Program-made: the position numbers and the translations under genes
Assembly (NCBI RefSeq): GCF_900230255.1
Contig: NZ_OCNJ01000008.1
Span: 62,001-126,000 of the forward strand
Reading direction: 5' to 3'
DNA length: 64,000 bases
From: Caenispirillum bisanense
GTDB taxonomy: Bacteria > Pseudomonadota > Alphaproteobacteria > Rhodospirillales > Rhodospirillaceae
Shown: piece by piece, positions 60,039 to 64,000 of the stretch
Position numbering within the stretch: the first letter of the stretch is position 1
Layout: the number at the start of each line of letters is the position of its first letter
Notes under the pieces: model-generated
What the model was told of the DNA's origin: nothing
The model's database searches: none
The model's input: the letters and a program-made list of their open reading frames with translations, nothing else

Positions 60039-61571
60039 ATGAGCGACTGGACCTACGGTTACGTTTCCGACATCGACTACACCCATGGGTTCTACCGTGA
60101 GCTGGCACCGGCGCACCTGCGTTTCTGCCTGCTGAGCAAGGGGATCCGGCCGCCGGAGATCGACGGCGACTTCACGTATTGCGAGTTGGGGTTCGGCCAG
60201 GGCGTGACGCTGAACGTGATGGCGGCAGCCAATCCGCGCGCCCAGGTGTGGGGCACCGACTTCAATCCCAACCATGCCGCCGGCGCCCGCCAACTGTCCC
60301 ATGACGGCGGCGTCGCCAACAGCCACTTCTGTGACGACAGCTTCGAGGAGTTCCTGGCGCGCGACGACCTGCCGCAGTTCGACATGATCGTCCTGCACGG
60401 CATCTATTCGTGGATCAGCGCCGAGAACCGGGCCGTCATCGCCGCGTTCCTGCGCCGCCGGCTGAAGGTGGGTGGCGCCGTCTACATCAGCTACAACACC
60501 CTGCCCGGCTGGGCGCCGGTGATGCCGCTGCGCGAGCTGATGATCCAGCACGCCGCCGGCGGCCGCGACGGCGCCGCGCAGCGGGTCGACCGCGCGCTGG
60601 CCTTCGCCAAGAGCCTGGCCGACGACAACGCTGCCTATTTCGGGGCCAACCCGGGCGTTGCCCCGCGGCTGGAGAAGATGGTGAGCATGTCGCGCAACTA
60701 CCTGGCGCACGAGTACTTCAACCGCGACTGGACGCCGCTCTATCACGCCGACGTCGTGCGCGAGTTGAGCGACGCCAAGCTCACCTTCGCCGCCACCGCC
60801 AACGTCATCGACCTGATCGACGCCGTGGCGCTGACCGCCAAGGCACAGGAGCGGCTGGCCGAGGTGTCGGACCCGGTGTTCCGCGAAACGCTGCGGGACT
60901 TCATCGTCAACCAGCAGTTCCGCCGAGACCTGTTCACGCGCGGCGCCGTGCGCATGAACGCCTACGAGCAGGCGGAGCGTCTGCGGGCGCTTCGCATCGC
61001 CCTTGTGGTGCCGCGCAAGACCATTCCGAATCAGGTCGCCTTCCCCATCGGCACATCGGACCTGAAGGCCGAGGTCTACGCCCCGCTGTTCGACCGCCTG
61101 GAGAAAGGTCCCGCCACCATCGGCGAGATCGCGGCGGGCGATCCGGCGCTCGCCGCCCTGCCGCTGGCGGCCATGTTGCAGGCGGTGCTGGTGGGCGTGT
61201 CGCAGGGCTGGATCGCCCCCTGCCTCGACGCCTCGGGCGACGGCGCCCGCCGCACCTCCGCCCGCCGGTTCAACGGTGCCGTGCTCAACCGCGCCCGCAC
61301 CTCGGCCGACCTGACGGTCCTGGTGTCGCCGGTGCTGGGCAGCGGCGTGCCGGTCGACCGCATCACCCAGCTGTTCCTGCTCGCCCGACAGGAGAAGCAG
61401 GGCGACATCGCCGCCTTCGCGTGGCAGATCCTGGCCTCCCAGGGCCAGCGCCTGATCCGCGAGGGCGCGACGCTCGAGAGCCCCGAGGACAATCTGGCGG
61501 AACTGCGGGCCCGGGCCCAGACGTTCACCGATGGCTTCCTGCCCGTCTACGAAAAGCTGGGACTCGCATGA
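60039..61571 (+). CDS. SAM-dependent methyltransferase with methyltransferase regulatory domain
   Basis: 510 residues from ATG 60039, which has AGAGGGG 4-5 bases upstream; ATG 60003 would add 12 residues and lacks such a site. 'YGYVSDIDYTHGFYRELAP' opens the family. The SAM-binding glycine motif is 'YCELGFGQGVTLNVMAA' (~48-64), with 'VWGTDFNP' as the acidic motif II and 'FDMIVLHGIYSWIS' as motif IV. The middle and C-terminal part (~215-500) is the methyltransferase regulatory region found with this enzyme group. Targets of these proteins are largely unknown; surface glycan or lipid methylation fits the context. The stop overlaps the next ATG. Confidence 0.86.
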   Translation: MSDWTYGYVSDIDYTHGFYRELAPAHLRFCLLSKGIRPPEIDGDFTYCELGFGQGVTLNVMAAANPRAQVWGTDFNPNHAAGARQLSHDGGVANSHFCDDSFEEFLARDDLPQFDMIVLHGIYSWISAENRAVIAAFLRRRLKVGGAVYISYNTLPGWAPVMPLRELMIQHAAGGRDGAAQRVDRALAFAKSLADDNAAYFGANPGVAPRLEKMVSMSRNYLAHEYFNRDWTPLYHADVVRELSDAKLTFAATANVIDLIDAVALTAKAQERLAEVSDPVFRETLRDFIVNQQFRRDLFTRGAVRMNAYEQAERLRALRIALVVPRKTIPNQVAFPIGTSDLKAEVYAPLFDRLEKGPATIGEIAAGDPALAALPLAAMLQAVLVGVSQGWIAPCLDASGDGARRTSARRFNGAVLNRARTSADLTVLVSPVLGSGVPVDRITQLFLLARQEKQGDIAAFAWQILASQGQRLIREGATLESPEDNLAELRARAQTFTDGFLPVYEKLGLA

Positions 61572-61981
61572 TCATCACCCGCCGCTCCGCCGCCGTCACT
61601 TTCGCCGCCGCCTGGCTGCTTCTGCTGCTGGTGGCGGTGCCGGGGGCGAAGGCCGCCCCCGACACCCTGCCGGGGCGCTATGCGGTGCAGGGTATCGGCG
61701 CCGACGGCGCCACCACCTACGGCGGCGAGGCGGTGGTGGAGGCGACGGGGGAAACCTACAAGGTGACTTGGCTGCTGCCCGGCGGCCAGGTCTATGTCGG
61801 CACCGGCATTCGCCAGGGCGAGTCCTTCGCCGTGACCTACCTCAACGCCCGTGCCGAAGGCGCCTCGGCACCGGGCATCGTGCTCTATACCGTGCGGCCG
61901 GACGGAAGCCTGACGGGCATCTACAGCCAGCTCGGCAGCGCCACCATCAGCGCGGAGGCGTGGAACCCGAAGGGAACCTGA
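61568..61981 (+). CDS. Small secreted protein
   Basis: 137 residues. Residues ~1-29 are a signal peptide: basic 'IITRRSAAV', a hydrophobic core and a likely cleavage after 'AKA' (residue ~29). The mature part (~108 residues) is a Gly/Thr-rich beta protein ('GIGADGATTYGGEAVVEATGETYKVTWLL' in pieces, 'GTGIRQGESFAVTYL') with repeated Y/T strands. I do not recognise the family by name; it resembles small periplasmic or outer-surface beta proteins. It is translationally coupled to the methyltransferase and overlaps the convergent GT2 gene by 35 bases. Confidence 0.8.
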   Translation: MIITRRSAAVTFAAAWLLLLLVAVPGAKAAPDTLPGRYAVQGIGADGATTYGGEAVVEATGETYKVTWLLPGGQVYVGTGIRQGESFAVTYLNARAEGASAPGIVLYTVRPDGSLTGIYSQLGSATISAEAWNPKGT

Positions 61982-62837
61982 GCCCCTTCGGCCCGCGCAG
62001 GCCGTTGCGGCGGAAGAAGGTGACGGCCGAGCGAAGGAACAACCTCACGTGCGCCGCCCCCTTGCGCGCCGTGTTGCCGCCGTGATGGACGATGCGCATG
62101 GCCGGCAGATAGACGATCCCCCCCGCCTGCGCCAGCCGCAGGCTGAGGTCGAAATCCTCGAAGTAGAGGAAGTACGCGTCGCCGAAGCCGCCCACCGCCC
62201 GGGCGGCAGCGCTGCGCATCAGCATGAAACAGCCGCTGGCGATGACGATGCCCGGCACCGGATCGACCGTCTGCGGGCCGAGCACGTCGCGCATCTCGTA
62301 GCGCGCCAGCCGCCGCCCGAACAGGCGCCGCACTGCGGCGGGCGCGAAGCCGCGCAGCGCCAGGGTCACCACGTCCGGGTAGCGCTTGCACAACGGTTCG
62401 AAGGTGCCGGACGGCGTCTCCACCCGCGGCGCCACCATGGCGACGGTGGAGTGGCGGTCCAGGTAGCCGATGCCCTGGCGCAGGGCATCGGGAGCGATCA
62501 CGACGTCGGGATTGAGCACGAGGTGGTACGGCGCGGGGTCGGGGCGCCGAATCGCCAGATCGTGGCCGCGGCCGTAGCCGACATTGCCGTGGCCGGCGAG
62601 CACGTCCACCGTCACGCCGGCTGCGCGGACCGGCGCGGCGGCACGATCCAGCAGCGCGCGGTTGTCGTCCGGCCCATTGTCGACGAGATACAGCCGTACC
62701 GCCGGTCCCGGAAGATCCGGTCCGACGGCGTCCGCCAGGCTTCGAAGGGTGGCGGCGAGCAGCGTTTCGTCCGGCCGGAACACCACCACGGAAACGTCGA
62801 GGATCAGCGGCGCCGCCTCTACCGCCGGACCCGTCAT
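61947..62837 (-). CDS. GT2 glycosyltransferase, WbbL/rhamnosyltransferase-like
   Basis: 296 residues from ATG 62837; a further 10 upstream codons are Arg-rich and overlap the neighbouring coding region. 'LDVSVVVFRPDETLL' opens a GT2 fold, 'YLVDNGPDDN' gives the first acidic motif, 'HLVLNPDVVI' the DxD-like NPDV motif typical of rhamnosyltransferases, and 'FLYFEDFDLSLRLAQAG' the acceptor/catalytic block 'ED.DL..R'. The last part 'IVHHGGNTARKG' matches WbbL-like proteins. Substrate probably dTDP-rhamnose, consistent with the rml genes at 22.8 kb. It converges with the small secreted protein. Confidence 0.88.
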   Translation of the reverse strand: MTGPAVEAAPLILDVSVVVFRPDETLLAATLRSLADAVGPDLPGPAVRLYLVDNGPDDNRALLDRAAAPVRAAGVTVDVLAGHGNVGYGRGHDLAIRRPDPAPYHLVLNPDVVIAPDALRQGIGYLDRHSTVAMVAPRVETPSGTFEPLCKRYPDVVTLALRGFAPAAVRRLFGRRLARYEMRDVLGPQTVDPVPGIVIASGCFMLMRSAAARAVGGFGDAYFLYFEDFDLSLRLAQAGGIVYLPAMRIVHHGGNTARKGAAHVRLFLRSAVTFFRRNGLRGPKGLRFPSGSTPPR

Positions 62838-62838
62838 G

Positions 62839-63444
62839 TCAGTTCGCCGGTCGCGACGGCGACGCATCGACGGTGGTGGCCTGCATCCACGCCGACGGCG
62901 CCTCCAGATTCCACGCCGCCAGCTTCGCCTTGTCGTGCAGGAGCGCCAGCACCCGATGGGTGTCGCCGCGGTCGAGAGTCATGGCGCAGGCGGGTTCTGC
63001 CGCCGCTCCCACCCCGGCTGCGGGGGTGCCGCCGAGCGGCAATCCGATGAAACCGACCAGCAGGTGCGTGGCGCTCGCCCGGACCTTTATCTCGACGGCG
63101 AGGAAGGCCGAGGCCGGCTCTTCCTCGGGCGCCGCCTCACCGGCCGCGGCGGTCCCCGCCTGTCCGGGATCCTGCGCCTGCACGGCGGTCAGGGCACCCT
63201 GGTGCTCCATCTGCAGGACCTCGACGCGGTGCTCGCCGGGTGTCCGCGCCACCGTTCCCGTGGTCTCGAGGACCTGCGTGACGTGGGCGAGGAGAACGCG
63301 CAGCATGCGCCGGGTCAGCAGCACGAGCCGCCGTCCGTGGCCTTGAGTGTGGGCCACCAGAACCAGACGGTCTTCCACCAGATTGACCCCGATGTCGATC
63401 GTGCGGGTCACCGGGAAGGTGATGGTGGCGTCGGCGTTCGACAT
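62839..63444 (-). CDS. Conserved-looking protein of unknown function
   Basis: 201 residues from ATG 63444 with GGAGG at a spacing of 5. No signal peptide or membrane helix. The first half is beta-rich ('ITFPVTRTIDIGVNLVEDRLVLVAHT'), with Arg-rich 'GHGRRLVLLTRRMLRVLLAHV', then an Ala/Gly/Glu linker (~105-125) and a second half with 'FLAVEIKVRASATHLLVGFIGLPLGG'. I do not recognise it. It is 1 base from the GT2 start and co-oriented with the next gene, suggesting a small operon. Confidence 0.75.
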   Translation of the reverse strand: MSNADATITFPVTRTIDIGVNLVEDRLVLVAHTQGHGRRLVLLTRRMLRVLLAHVTQVLETTGTVARTPGEHRVEVLQMEHQGALTAVQAQDPGQAGTAAAGEAAPEEEPASAFLAVEIKVRASATHLLVGFIGLPLGGTPAAGVGAAAEPACAMTLDRGDTHRVLALLHDKAKLAAWNLEAPSAWMQATTVDASPSRPAN

Positions 63445-63523
63445 GCTGCCTCCGGCTGCGGATGGATTGGCCCTTCTGCGGCCTGCCTTAACGGAAACCC
63501 GCCGCCGCCGCAAGGCTGACGGG

Positions 63524-64000
63524 TCACGACGCCGCGAGGTGGTCGAAGGCCCAGCGGATGCGCTCCTGCAGTTCACCCACCTGGCGCGCCACCGCCGGGT
63601 GGAAGGCGCGCAGAACGGCCTGCGTCTCCTCCCCCGGTTCCGGGAAGACGCGCACCAGATAGCGGTCGCCGCCGTCGGGCCGCTCCACCGAGCGGTAAAG
63701 CCGCAGCGGCGCCGTGCGCTGATTGAGAAGCGCGAGGATGCCTAGGAAGACGGCGCCGTCGGTGCAGAAGGCCGAGGGGTATTCGACCGTCGCCTCCTCG
63801 TCCAGGTCGGCGGGGCGCAGGGCGTTGCCGTCCAGGCCGACGTCGGCGACGGCCCGGCGCATCTCGCCGGCCGGCCCGACCAGCCGCCAAACGGCGACGC
63901 TGGCCGGCAGGTCGTAGTCGAGATGGTCTTCGACCTGTTCGCCCCGGTTCCCCCCCACCACCACCTCCGTCAGCCGTAGGTGAACCAGGCCGGCAGGTCG
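63524..64000 (-). CDS. Unknown protein, 5' end beyond the window
   Basis: At least 158 codons; the minus-strand frame stays open to the right edge, and a GTG at 63964 is the first available start but the upstream residues ('AGLVHLRLTEVVV') look coding, so the gene probably begins outside. Visible: 'AVWRLVGPAGEMRRAV', 'YPSAFCTDGAVFLGILALLNQR' and 'ERPDGGDRYLVRVFPEP', ending in an Arg/Leu/Glu-rich helix. No motif recognised. Likely co-transcribed with the unknown gene downstream. Confidence 0.65.
   Translation of the reverse strand, partial: RPAGLVHLRLTEVVVGGNRGEQVEDHLDYDLPASVAVWRLVGPAGEMRRAVADVGLDGNALRPADLDEEATVEYPSAFCTDGAVFLGILALLNQRTAPLRLYRSVERPDGGDRYLVRVFPEPGEETQAVLRAFHPAVARQVGELQERIRWAFDHLAAS

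Overview
The window is a G+C-rich (about 68-70% by eye), densely coded bacterial chromosome segment devoted almost entirely to the cell surface: exopolysaccharide, lipid-linked sugars, type I secretion (T1SS), an S-layer-like protein and polysaccharide export. Gene families (PelFG, PrtD-type T1SS, RTX S-layer-like protein, SapC, short aspartate-rich 'NPDV' modules in secreted proteins and glycosyltransferases) suggest an alphaproteobacterium, most plausibly of the Rhodospirillales/Azospirillum-like group. No rRNA, tRNA, CRISPR array or insertion sequence was seen.

Layout. (1) 1-3.1 kb: the 3' end of a pel exopolysaccharide operon (pelF partial, pelG) with a convergent nucleotide-sugar epimerase. 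(2) 3.5-22.6 kb: a dedicated T1SS made of two tandem ABC half-transporters with degenerate ATPase motifs, a HlyD adaptor and a 4,564-residue repetitive adhesin that is presumably their substrate. (3) 22.8-25.6 kb: rmlB-rmlD-rmlA for dTDP-rhamnose precursors (no rmlC here), then a small RTX protein. (4) 26.9-35.3 kb: a pathway resembling mycobacterial decaprenylphosphoryl-arabinose synthesis (HAD-UbiA fusion, DprE1-like and DprE2-like enzymes) interleaved with a GT-C glycosyltransferase and followed by an epimerase, an FAD oxidoreductase and a GtrA flippase-like protein. (5) 35.4-48.5 kb: an S-layer-like locus with an RTX surface protein having its own promoter, structured leader and terminator, a SapC-family protein, a metzincin-like protease, an unknown membrane protein, an XRE regulator, a canonical PrtD/HlyD T1SS and a further RTX substrate. 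(6) 48.6-60 kb: an ABC-dependent polysaccharide export unit (wzm, wzt) with very large multidomain glycosyltransferases and an epimerase. (7) 60-64 kb: a methyltransferase, a small secreted protein, a rhamnosyltransferase-like GT2 and two unknown genes, the last cut by the window edge.

Together the genes could build arabinose- and rhamnose-containing glycans, export them, and secrete proteins that sit on them. A roughly 37-60-residue 'FD..YYL..NPDV....HY...G..EGR.P' module recurs in four predicted T1SS substrates and inside one cytoplasmic glycosyltransferase, which is the most striking thread running through the window. The most unusual biochemical feature is the complete DPA-type arabinosyl donor pathway in a Gram-negative surface cluster, with alanine at the DprE1 position equivalent to mycobacterial Cys387.
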